13,083 nucleotides of DNA from Yinghuangia elevatio (GTDB taxonomy: Bacteria; Actinomycetota; Actinomycetes; Streptomycetales; Streptomycetaceae): positions 1 through 13,083 of the forward strand of contig NZ_JBEZFP010000200.1 of NCBI RefSeq assembly GCF_040649515.1, written 5' to 3'. Each line of letters starts with the position of its first letter. The first letter of the stretch is position 1. The position numbers were made by a program, and so were the translations under genes. The notes beneath the pieces were generated by a model. That model had not been told where the DNA came from and made no database searches. It saw only the letters and a program-made list of their open reading frames with translations. Below are positions 6,283 to 12,812 of this stretch, piece by piece.

Positions 6283-6373
6283 CCAACTGCACGCGTATCG
6301 CGCTGATCTTCCCGCCCGTTCGAGTCGCCAACTGCACGGGTAACGCGCGGAACTAGGCGCCGTTCGAGTCGCC
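6283..6373 (+). repeat. Near-tandem duplication of a 44-45 bp unit after the permease
   Basis: CCAACTGCACG occurs at 6283-6293 and 6328-6338, and CGTTCGAGTCGCC at 6317-6329 and 6361-6373, in the same order, so a unit of about 45 bp is present twice with a few differences and one indel. It begins 5 nt after the permease stop. The rest of the 317-bp gap (6279-6595) holds an AT-rich patch with the inverted repeat TTTC-GTAA-GAAA (6441-6452), a run of seven T at 6531-6537 and the promoter motif described next. Confidence 0.6.
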
Positions 6374-6512
6374 GTCAGGCCGCTCACGCAGCCCGCTGAA
6401 CCCCCTCCGGCGAACCCCAACAAACCACGCAGAGGCATATTTTCGTAAGAAACACCCCGAAGAACCACGTCCGGCGCAGCCCTGTCGCACGGACGAGCGA
6501 CGGCGACGCAAG

Positions 6513-6520
6513 GCCGATCA
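6513..6520 (+). promoter_or_regulatory. Sigma-WhiG-like -10 motif upstream of the WhiH-like gene
   Basis: GCCGATCA differs at one position from the sigma-WhiG -10 consensus GCCGATAA and lies 75 nt before the GTG. In S. coelicolor whiH is known to be a sigma-WhiG target. The -35 (consensus TAAA, 15-16 bp upstream) is not evident: ACGA is at 6493-6496. The match is therefore half a promoter, supported mainly by the gene it precedes. Confidence 0.35.
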
Positions 6521-6588
6521 CCCTTTCGTGTTTTTTTCAGCCGGGATCGTCGGAACGGCTCAAGCCCGGCCCGCGCCGCGCCGAGATG

Positions 6589-6594
6589 AAGGAG
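6589..6594 (+). promoter_or_regulatory. Oddly placed Shine-Dalgarno before the WhiH-like gene
   Basis: AAGGAG is the only good ribosome binding site nearby, but it ends 1 nt before GTG 6596, which is closer than initiation normally tolerates. The other in-frame candidate, ATG 6620, has no site. A leaderless or weakly translated start cannot be excluded. Confidence 0.4.
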
Positions 6595-6595
6595 C

Positions 6596-7489
6596 GTGAG
6601 TATCGCTCCCCACCAACCCATGCCCACCGCGGGCGCGACCACCGTCGCGTCGCCGGCCGACCCCTACCGGGTGGCCGTTGCGGACCTGTCGATGACCGGC
6701 ACCGAGAGCCTGCCCCCGCAGCACTATGCGTGGGACGGCTCCGACCTGGAGCCCCTGCGCGCGCCCCGCAAACCCGGTGGCGGCCGGGGCCGCGGCCTGC
6801 ACGGCCAACTGGTGCAGCAGCTCGGCCAGATGATCGTCGCCGGTGAGGTCGGCGCCGAACGCCCGCTGGTTCCGGAGGAGATCGGCCAGCGCTTCGAGGT
6901 GTCGCGTACGGTCGTCCGCGAGTCGCTCCGCGTCCTCGAGGCGAAGGGCCTCGTCAGCGCCCGCCCCAACGTCGGCACGCGCGTGCGTCCCGTCGCCGAC
7001 TGGAACCTCCTCGACCCCGACATCATCGAGTGGCGCGCGTGCGGTCCGCAGCGCGACGCCCAGCGCCGCGAACTGTTCGAACTGCGCTGGGGCATCGAGC
7101 CGTTGGCGGCGCACATGGCCGCCTGCCGCAACCATCCCGACGTCGTGCGCCGGCTCACCGAGGTCGTCGTCATCATGCAGCGCTCGGTCGCGCAGCCCGA
7201 CCCGATGACCTACTCGCGCGCCGACGCCGAGTTCCACGGCTTGCTGCTGCAGGTCGCCGGCAACCGGATGCTCGAGCACCTGGCCGGCATCGTCGCGTCG
7301 GCGCTCCAGGTCTCCGGAGGCCACACGGCCGGCTGCGAACACCTGTCCGACGCCTCGGTCGCGCTGCACTCGCGCCTGGTGGACGCCGTCGCGGCGGGTG
7401 ACGGCGAGGGCGCCGAGGCCGCGATGCGGTCGCTGCTCGCGGTGCACCCCGAGGTCGACCGGCTGTTCCCCGCCCCGCGCGAGGGCTGA
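6596..7489 (+). CDS. whiH: GntR-family regulator with FCD domain, WhiH-like sporulation regulator
   Basis: 297 residues. An N-terminal tail of about 65 residues is followed by a GntR winged helix (about 66-132; recognition region LVPEEIGQRFEVSRTVVRES from 91) and an FCD ligand-binding domain (about 145-285). The FCD domain has Asp210 and His214 (DAEFH) and His258, typical metal-ligand positions of FadR/FCD regulators. The call whiH rests on this architecture and on the location near hrdB, as in S. coelicolor. WhiH acts in aerial hyphae, is needed for sporulation septation and represses its own gene. The start is uncertain: an upstream in-frame stop leaves GTG 6596 or ATG 6620, and AAGGAG (6589-6594) is only 1 nt from the GTG but 25 nt from the ATG. 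A sigma-WhiG-like motif upstream and a large palindrome downstream may be part of its control. Confidence 0.75.
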   Translation: MSIAPHQPMPTAGATTVASPADPYRVAVADLSMTGTESLPPQHYAWDGSDLEPLRAPRKPGGGRGRGLHGQLVQQLGQMIVAGEVGAERPLVPEEIGQRFEVSRTVVRESLRVLEAKGLVSARPNVGTRVRPVADWNLLDPDIIEWRACGPQRDAQRRELFELRWGIEPLAAHMAACRNHPDVVRRLTEVVVIMQRSVAQPDPMTYSRADAEFHGLLLQVAGNRMLEHLAGIVASALQVSGGHTAGCEHLSDASVALHSRLVDAVAAGDGEGAEAAMRSLLAVHPEVDRLFPAPREG

Positions 7490-7516
7490 CCCGTTCGCAC
7501 CCAGGGCGGCCGAAAA

Positions 7517-7532
7517 AGGCTTGCCAAAGCCT
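7517..7532. terminator. Small stem-loop after the WhiH-like gene
   Basis: AGGCTT-GCCA-AAGCCT, a perfect 6-bp stem with a 4-nt loop, starts 28 nt after the stop. Five A precede it, so on the minus strand it would be followed by a T-run and look like an intrinsic terminator facing left. On the plus strand it lacks a T-run. Confidence 0.4.
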
Positions 7533-7551
7533 GACAGATCGTCAACATCAA

Positions 7552-7612
7552 GGCGTTGGCGGCCCGTTCCGCGGGTACCGGATCGGTACCCGTACGTCGG
7601 GCCGCCGACGCC
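7552..7612. promoter_or_regulatory. 61-bp near-perfect palindrome between the WhiH-like gene and the phosphatase
   Basis: The outer arms GGCGTTGGCGGCCCG (7552-7566) and CGGGCCGCCGACGCC (7598-7612) match at 14 of 15 positions, and the exception is a G-U pair in RNA. The inner arms CGGGTACCG (7572-7580) and CGGTACCCG (7584-7592) are perfect around GAT. Symmetric 5-nt internal loops (TTCCG and TACGT) separate inner from outer arms, and everything is centred on 7582. It begins 62 nt after the WhiH-like stop and ends 182 nt before the phosphatase start. It could be a strong terminator, a two-tier operator or a structured leader. No T-run follows. The rest of the 305-bp gap contains only a TANNNT box, TACCCT (7714-7719), without a clear -35. 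Confidence 0.85.
7555..7578 (+). promoter_or_regulatory. Possible sigma-B-like promoter inside the palindrome
   Basis: GTTG (7555-7558), 14 bp, then GGGTAC (7573-7578) is one mismatch from the Streptomyces sigma-B consensus GTTT-N14-16-GGGTAC/T. Because the palindrome is symmetric, a similar arrangement exists on the minus strand. The match may be a by-product of the palindrome. Confidence 0.2.
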
Positions 7613-7794
7613 GCCCCGTTTCCGGCAGCGTTCGGCACCGGCCCGTCCGAGGCACGCGGCGAGCCACGCGGAGAGTCACGCCAAATCACTCCCGGTAAGG
7701 CGGGGGACGTGATTACCCTCGATGTCCGACGCGTTTTCGGACCGGTCCAGCACGGCGTCCGGGCGGACCGAGACGACAGGTGGGGAATGACGCA

Positions 7795-9618
7795 GTGACC
7801 GACGACATGGTGCGCGACGGCCCGTCCGCGGCGGCCGAGGCGCTCGCCGGCGCGATGCTCGACGCGCTTTGCGGCGACTCCTCGGTGGCGTTCGCCCTCT
7901 ACGGCCGCGACCTGCGGTACCTGCGGGTGAGCGAGGCGCTCGCCCGCATCAACCGCCTTCCGGTCGCCGACCATCTCGGCCGCCGGCCAAGCGAGTTACT
8001 CCCTGCGGGGCTTGCCTCGAAGGTCGAGAAGACCATCGCGATGGTCTTCGACCACGCGGAGGGGTACGCCGAGTCCGACGTCGTCCTCGCGCCGCCCGAG
8101 TGGCCGGAAACGCGCCACCTGGAGTCCCGTTGGGTGCCCGTACGCGACCCCGGCGGCTCGGTGCGCGCGGTCCTGGCGGTTGTCTCCGACGTCACCGAGA
8201 ACCGGTACCGCGAGGAACTGCTGCGGTCGAGCCAGTGGCGTACCTCGCGCCTCCAGTTGATGACCGCGCGCCTGGCCGGTGCGCTCACCGTCTCCGAGGT
8301 CGACACGGCCGTCGCCGAACTCGCCCGCAGCATCGACGCGATGGACTCCGACCTGTACCTCGTCGACGACGTGGCACCGGTGTTCCCGTGGCCCAACGTG
8401 CCGCCCGCCCGGTCGTCGCGCCGCATGCGCGTCATCCCCGCGGAGTGGCCCGACGCGCTCATGCGCGCGGTACGCGAGGGCGTCCCGGTGTACGCCGGGC
8501 CCGCCCCGGACACCGGCGCCGGCTCCGCGCCCGTGCCCCGCTCCGCGCCCGATTCGGATCCCGTGCCCGGCGCCGTCCCTGCTTCCACCTCAGCCTCCAC
8601 CGCCTCCGCCTCCGCCTCTGGCAGCACGGCCCAGGAGCAGGACTCGGCAACCGTGCCCGGCATGCGCGCCCGCCCCGACGCGCCGCCCGGCGAACGCGCG
8701 TGGGTGGTCCTGCCGCTGCTCGGCTCCGGAACACCGCTGGGAGCCATCCGCTTCACCTTCCGCGACGCCCGCGTCTTCGACCCCGGCGACCGGGTGTTCC
8801 TGGAGGCGTTCGCCGGCCAGTGCGCGCTGGCCGTCGAGCGGTCGCGGCTCTACGAGCGCGAGCACCGTACCGCCGTGGAACTCCAGCGCAGCCTGTTGCC
8901 CGACCGCCTCCCGGACGTCGACGGCGTCGAGTTCGACTACCGCTACCTGCCCGGCGCCCCGGACTTCGAGGTGGGCGGCGACTGGTACGACGTGTTCCGG
9001 ATCCCCGGAGGCCGCGTCGCGATCGTCGTCGGCGACGTGATCGGCAAGGGCCTGACCGCCGCGGCCGGCATGGGCCGGGTACGCGCCGCCCTGCGCGCCC
9101 TCGCGTTCACCGACCCCGACCCGGTGGCCGTGCTGACCGGCCTGGACCGGCTCTTCACCGCCACCGAGGACGACGAATCGCTCACCACGCTCATCTACGG
9201 TGTCATCGACCCGGAAACGGGCACTCTCGAATTGGCCGACGCCGGGCACCTACCGGTACTGATCATCACGGCGGACGGCAAGGCGAGGCTGGTGGACGAA
9301 GGGAAGGCGTCGACCCCGCTGGGGGTCGCGGAGCCGCGTACCAAGAACCGCATGCGGCTCGGCCCCGGGGATGTCCTGGTCGGTTTCTCGGACGGGCTGA
9401 TCGAGAACCGGGCGCGCGGCATCGGCCAGGGGCTGGACCTGATCCTCGACGTCGCCAGGTCCGACGCGACGAGAGTCGCGATGGGAGGCGTGGGAGGTTT
9501 GGAACCACTGCTGTCGAGCATCCTGGAACGTCTGCTGGACGGTCAGGACCGGGACGACGACGTGACGATCCTCGGGGTCCGCATCGTCGGGCCGCCGGGT
9601 CCTCGAGGGCTGATGTGA
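7795..9618 (+). CDS. PAS-GAF-PP2C (SpoIIE-type) serine phosphatase
   Basis: GTG 7795 is preferred because GGGGA (7782-7786) lies 8 nt upstream; GTG 7780, in the same frame, has no site. 607 residues. A PAS domain is at about 25-135, ending in VVSDVTENRYREELL. A GAF domain is at about 150-345, interrupted at about 233-300 by a Ser/Ala/Pro-rich insert. A PP2C/SpoIIE domain is at about 375-595 with all metal-site Asp: GGDWYD (Asp396, Asp399), GDVIGKG (Asp414), SDG (Asp533) and DDDVT (Asp588, Asp589). LYEREHRTAVELQRSLLP is the usual linker helix. Such phosphatases dephosphorylate anti-anti-sigma factors in partner-switching cascades. No STAS, anti-sigma or histidine-kinase-like ATPase domain is encoded nearby, so its partner lies elsewhere. 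Its place between whiH and hrdB suggests a role in sigma-factor or developmental control, which is inferred. Confidence 0.88.
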   Translation: MTDDMVRDGPSAAAEALAGAMLDALCGDSSVAFALYGRDLRYLRVSEALARINRLPVADHLGRRPSELLPAGLASKVEKTIAMVFDHAEGYAESDVVLAPPEWPETRHLESRWVPVRDPGGSVRAVLAVVSDVTENRYREELLRSSQWRTSRLQLMTARLAGALTVSEVDTAVAELARSIDAMDSDLYLVDDVAPVFPWPNVPPARSSRRMRVIPAEWPDALMRAVREGVPVYAGPAPDTGAGSAPVPRSAPDSDPVPGAVPASTSASTASASASGSTAQEQDSATVPGMRARPDAPPGERAWVVLPLLGSGTPLGAIRFTFRDARVFDPGDRVFLEAFAGQCALAVERSRLYEREHRTAVELQRSLLPDRLPDVDGVEFDYRYLPGAPDFEVGGDWYDVFRIPGGRVAIVVGDVIGKGLTAAAGMGRVRAALRALAFTDPDPVAVLTGLDRLFTATEDDESLTTLIYGVIDPETGTLELADAGHLPVLIITADGKARLVDEGKASTPLGVAEPRTKNRMRLGPGDVLVGFSDGLIENRARGIGQGLDLILDVARSDATRVAMGGVGGLEPLLSSILERLLDGQDRDDDVTILGVRIVGPPGPRGLM

Positions 9619-9645
9619 CGCCCTCTCGAGGGCCGATGTGACGCC
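9602..9645 (+). repeat. 21-bp duplication covering the phosphatase stop codon
   Basis: CTCGAGGGCTGATGTGACGCC (9602-9622) recurs at 9625-9645 with a single T-to-C change, at a period of 23 bp. The first copy contains the real stop (TGA 9616-9618) and the second a decoy. Between the copies the RNA can form GCCCT-CTCG-AGGGC (9620-9633), a weak terminator-like hairpin. Confidence 0.75.
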
Positions 9646-9711
9646 CGCCACCGAGGGGACGCGTAACACTTCGCCGTCCAGCCCGATGAGTACGAAGGTG
9701 GCAGCCGTTCA

Positions 9712-9734
9712 GGAATACCGGCAAGTGTCAGAAT
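9712..9734 (+). promoter_or_regulatory. Candidate hrdB promoter region
   Basis: The 249-bp spacer before hrdB contains GGAATA (9712-9717), which resembles the -35 of ECF sigma factors, and CAGAAT (9729-9734), one mismatch from TANNNT with CGTTCA (9706-9711) 17 bp upstream. In Streptomyces the main hrdB promoter is read by the ECF factor ShbA. Which element is used here cannot be decided by eye. The transcript leader would be about 125-130 nt. Confidence 0.3.
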
Positions 9735-9867
9735 GCTGTGTTGGAAAGCACAGTCGCCGACACGGCCGGGCGTCCTGCACCACTGCCCCCGCCTGAGTGT
9801 CGTTCGCCAGGCGGCGACCGACTGGCTCCTATGTCGAACGCCGTCCAGATCCGTCGAGAGGTTGTTT

Positions 9868-11427
9868 GTGTCGGCCAGCACATCCCGTTCGCTCCCCCCC
9901 GAGATCGCCGATTTCGTCAACGTGAAGGCGTTGATCGAGCGGGGTGAGGCTCAGGGGTCCATCGCCAGCGACGAGATTCGCCAGGCGTTCGAGGCCGACC
10001 AGATCCCGGCCACCCAGTGGAAGAACGTCCTACGCAGCCTCAACCAGGTCCTTGACCAGGAGGGTGTGGACATCGTGGTTAATGCCGCCGATTCTGCGGC
10101 TCCCAAGCGCACCCGTAAGAGCGTGGCGGCGAAGAGCACCGCCAAGCGCACGTCCACCAAGACCGTCGTCTCCGGCGCAGCGGCACGCCCCGCCGCACCG
10201 GCCGCCGCTCCCGCGGCTGCGGAGGACGAGGTCGCCGAGCCGGCGAAGGCCGCCGCCAAGGCACCCGCAAAGAAGGCCGCGGCGAAGAAGACCGCCGAGG
10301 CACCCGCGAAGAAGACGGCGGCCAAGAAGACGGCCGCCAAGAAGACCGCGTCCAAGGACGGCGAGCCCGAGCTCGACGCCGAGGAGCTGACGGACGAGCT
10401 CGAGGGCCCGCCCGGCGACCCCGCGGCGGACACGCCCGAGGACGAGAACACCCAGGGCTTCGTCCTGTCCGACGACGACGAGGACGACGCCCCCGCACAA
10501 CAGGTCGCCGTGGCGGGTGCGACCGCGGACCCGGTCAAGGACTACCTCAAGCAGATCGGCAAGGTGCCGCTCCTCAACGCGGAGCAGGAGGTCGAGCTCG
10601 CCAAGCGCATCGAGGCCGGCCTGTTCGCCGAGGACAAGCTCAACTCCGGCGAGAAGCTGGCTCCGAAGCTCAAGATCGAGCTGGAGATCATCGCCGAGGA
10701 CGGCCGCCGCGCCAAGAACCACCTGCTCGAGGCGAACCTCCGCCTGGTGGTGTCGCTCGCCAAGCGCTACACCGGCCGCGGCATGCTGTTCCTGGACCTG
10801 ATCCAGGAGGGCAACCTCGGTCTGATCCGCGCGGTCGAGAAGTTCGACTACACCAAGGGCTACAAGTTCTCGACGTACGCGACGTGGTGGATCCGCCAGG
10901 CCATCACGCGCGCCATGGCCGACCAGGCGCGGACCATCCGCATCCCGGTCCACATGGTCGAGGTCATCAACAAGCTGGCCCGCGTGCAGCGCCAGATGCT
11001 CCAGGACCTGGGCCGCGAGCCCACCCCGGAGGAGCTGGCCAAGGAACTCGACATGACCCCGGAGAAGGTCATCGAGGTCCAGAAGTACGGCCGCGAGCCG
11101 ATCTCGCTGCACACCCCGCTCGGCGAGGACGGCGACAGCGAGTTCGGCGACCTGATCGAGGACTCCGAGGCGGTCGTCCCGGCCGACGCGGTCAGCTTCA
11201 CGCTCCTCCAGGAGCAGCTGCACTCGGTCCTCGACACGCTCTCCGAGCGTGAGGCGGGCGTCGTGTCGATGCGGTTCGGCCTCACCGACGGCCAGCCGAA
11301 GACACTGGACGAGATCGGCAAGGTGTACGGGGTCACCCGTGAGCGCATCCGCCAGATCGAGTCCAAGACGATGTCGAAGCTGCGGCACCCGTCGCGGTCC
11401 CAGGTTCTGCGCGACTACCTGGACTGA
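9868..11427 (+). CDS. hrdB: Principal RNA polymerase sigma factor HrdB (sigma-70, RpoD)
   Basis: GTG 9868 is chosen because the product then begins MSASTSRSLPPEIADF, as HrdB proteins do, and AGAGG (9857-9861) lies 6 nt upstream; the frame is open for 45 further codons without support. 519 residues, slightly longer than S. coelicolor HrdB. The N-terminal domain (1-74, with FEADQIPATQWKNVLRSLNQ) is followed by an Ala/Lys-rich repeat region (about 75-170, KKTAAKK units) and an acidic stretch to about 215. Region 1.2 begins DPVKDYLKQIG at 221. Region 2 runs from 291 to about 361 (GYKFSTYATWWIRQAI, -10 recognition and melting). Region 4.2 is 479-519 (TLDEIGKVYGVTRERIRQIE, -35 recognition). It directs core polymerase to housekeeping promoters and is essential. 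The gene has its own leader and strong hairpins behind it, so it is probably transcribed alone. Confidence 0.98.
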   Translation: MSASTSRSLPPEIADFVNVKALIERGEAQGSIASDEIRQAFEADQIPATQWKNVLRSLNQVLDQEGVDIVVNAADSAAPKRTRKSVAAKSTAKRTSTKTVVSGAAARPAAPAAAPAAAEDEVAEPAKAAAKAPAKKAAAKKTAEAPAKKTAAKKTAAKKTASKDGEPELDAEELTDELEGPPGDPAADTPEDENTQGFVLSDDDEDDAPAQQVAVAGATADPVKDYLKQIGKVPLLNAEQEVELAKRIEAGLFAEDKLNSGEKLAPKLKIELEIIAEDGRRAKNHLLEANLRLVVSLAKRYTGRGMLFLDLIQEGNLGLIRAVEKFDYTKGYKFSTYATWWIRQAITRAMADQARTIRIPVHMVEVINKLARVQRQMLQDLGREPTPEELAKELDMTPEKVIEVQKYGREPISLHTPLGEDGDSEFGDLIEDSEAVVPADAVSFTLLQEQLHSVLDTLSEREAGVVSMRFGLTDGQPKTLDEIGKVYGVTRERIRQIESKTMSKLRHPSRSQVLRDYLD

Positions 11428-11440
11428 CGGCCGGTCGGCG

Positions 11441-11459
11441 GCCCGGCACGACGCCGGGC
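11441..11459 (+). terminator. First stem-loop after hrdB
   Basis: GCCCGGC-ACGAC-GCCGGGC, a perfect 7-bp stem, starts 14 nt after the hrdB stop. No T-run follows. It is the expected position for a terminator or a 3'-end stabiliser. Confidence 0.6.
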
Positions 11460-11478
11460 GGTCGGTCTGATGGCAAGC

Positions 11479-11493
11479 CCGGCCGAGAGCCGG
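11479..11493 (+). other. Second stem-loop after hrdB
   Basis: CCGGC-CGAGA-GCCGG, a perfect 5-bp stem. Alone it would be unremarkable; it is listed because it belongs to a series of four. Confidence 0.4.
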
Positions 11494-11504
11494 ACTGACA
11501 ACTG

Positions 11505-11525
11505 GTTGCGGAGGCTGTCCGCAAC
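11505..11525 (+). terminator. Third stem-loop after hrdB
   Basis: GTTGCGGA-GGCTG-TCCGCAAC, a perfect 8-bp stem with a 5-nt loop, 77 nt past the hrdB stop and 15 nt before the largest hairpin. Confidence 0.5.
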
Positions 11526-11540
11526 GTACGCAAAGTACCC

Positions 11541-11588
11541 AACGCGTAGGGGCCCGGAGGCACAACCGCCTCCGGGCCCCTACGCGTT
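11541..11588. terminator. Strong terminator with 21-bp perfect arms
   Basis: The left arm 11541-11561 (AACGCGTAGGGG, then CCCGGAGGC) is fully complementary to the right arm 11568-11588 (GCCTCCGGG, then CCCCTACGCGTT) around the loop ACAACC. No T-run follows, which is usual for high-GC actinobacteria. It separates hrdB from the protease gene and should stop transcription in both directions. Confidence 0.85.
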
Positions 11589-11831
11589 CCCCACCCGCGG
11601 ACCTGCTCCGACCGCGTTGCGCGCGAGGGCCGCGCGGGCACCTTGCGCGAACCGACGCGGGTCGGCCGCAGGAAGGGCCGTTGGGGCCGCGAAGGGCGCC
11701 GTGTGCCCTCGATGTTCACCCGTTCGGGCGACGGTGGCAGGCACCGGTTGCAGCGCCGCCATGATCGACGTTCCCTGAAAGTAATGGATCGAGGACACAG
11801 CGTGTTCGGCCAGGTGGGGACGGAGGCTGCG

Positions 11832-12782
11832 GTGACGAGTACGGGGACGGCAGGTTCGACAGGTACAGGCGGGTTCGGAGATACAGGCGGGTGCCGCCGT
11901 GCGGCCGGGCCGCCGCACGGCGGATTGAGGCGTACGGCGGCCAAGGCCCTCGCGGCCGGCACCGCCGCGCTGCTCGCGGCCTTCGGGGCGCTGGTGGTGC
12001 AAGGCGGCCCGGTGGTCGCGGCCGAGAGTGTGCCGCAGGGCCCGCCGAGGGTCGTCGTGGGCGGTTCGCCCGCCGACGCGGCGGCGCATCCGTGGATGGT
12101 GGCCCTGTCGAGCCGGAAGATGTACGGCACGGCGCGCTCCGGCCAGTTCTGCGGGGGTGCGCTGATCGCCCCCGACCGCGTGCTGACGGCCGCGCACTGC
12201 CTTTTCGAGCCTGACGGGCAGCCGGCGCAGCGGCCCGACTTCTCGGTGATCCATGCGCGGACCGACCTGCGGACCACCGCCGGCCGCGAGGCGCGCGTGG
12301 CGTCGTGGTACGCGAACCCGGGCTTCGACCTGGCCCGCATCGACAAGGACTGGGCGGTGCTGAAGCTCGCCGAGCCGCTGCCGGGCCCGGTGCTGACGCT
12401 GGTCGGCGCGGGGGAGAACGTCTACGCCGCGGACACGCCGGCGATGGTGCTCGGCTGGGGTGACACCACCGGCAACGGCGACTACTCGCCGGTGCTGCGG
12501 CAGGTGACGGTCCCGGTGACCACGGACGCGACGTGCCGGACCGCCTATCCGGGCGGGGTCTGGGGGACGTACAACGCCGCCACGATGGTGTGTGCGGGGC
12601 TGCGGCAGGGCGGCAAGGACGCGTGCAGCGCGGACAGCGGCGGGCCGCTGCTGATCGGCGGGCGGCTGGCCGGGATCGTCTCGTGGGGCGACGGCTGCGC
12701 CCAGCCCCGTAAGCCCGGGGTCTACACGCGGGTCGCCGCGTTCACGGACGACATCCTTGAAGCGGCCGGTATGAGCCCCTGA
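11832..12782 (+). CDS. Secreted trypsin-like serine protease (S1 family)
   Basis: GTG 11832 follows GGAGG (11822-11826) at 5 nt. An in-frame GTG at 11802 with GAGGA (11791-11795) at 6 nt is an alternative that would add 10 residues. 316 residues. Arg-rich residues (RRTAAKALAAG) followed by a hydrophobic stretch to about 65 (VVAAE) form a signal peptide. The protease domain starts at PRVVVGG (Arg73-Gly78), the trypsin activation site. The catalytic triad is His122 (TAAHC), Asp173 (DWAVLKL) and Ser269. Asp263 in the S1 pocket predicts cleavage after Arg or Lys, and VSWGDGC and KPGVYTRV complete the pocket. The residue before the catalytic DSGGP is Ala267, where trypsins have the oxyanion-hole Gly193. 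Six Cys (Cys107 with Cys123 and four later) allow the usual disulfides. A serine protease also follows hrdB in S. coelicolor, as I recall. Confidence 0.9.
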   Translation: MTSTGTAGSTGTGGFGDTGGCRRAAGPPHGGLRRTAAKALAAGTAALLAAFGALVVQGGPVVAAESVPQGPPRVVVGGSPADAAAHPWMVALSSRKMYGTARSGQFCGGALIAPDRVLTAAHCLFEPDGQPAQRPDFSVIHARTDLRTTAGREARVASWYANPGFDLARIDKDWAVLKLAEPLPGPVLTLVGAGENVYAADTPAMVLGWGDTTGNGDYSPVLRQVTVPVTTDATCRTAYPGGVWGTYNAATMVCAGLRQGGKDACSADSGGPLLIGGRLAGIVSWGDGCAQPRKPGVYTRVAAFTDDILEAAGMSP

Positions 12783-12795
12783 CCCGGGTCAGGGG
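12776..12795 (+). terminator. Perfect palindrome spanning the protease stop codon
   Basis: CCCCTGACCCGGGTCAGGGG is a perfect 20-bp palindrome that includes the TGA at 12780-12782. As RNA it could fold with a CCCGGG-centred loop into a stem of about 7 bp. It probably serves as a terminator or 3'-end structure. Confidence 0.5.
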
Positions 12796-12812
12796 GCAGG
12801 AGCGGCGCTCGC

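Noticed and set aside
9733..9867. Upstream in-frame ATG adding 45 residues to HrdB
   Set aside because: The added residues are not HrdB-like and overlap the promoter region; GTG 9868 has a proper RBS and the conserved N-terminus.
11643..11831. Protease frame extended upstream to TTG 11643 or ATG 11712
   Set aside because: The extension is Arg-rich with no RBS at those codons and would bury the signal peptide; GTG 11832 has an ideal GGAGG.
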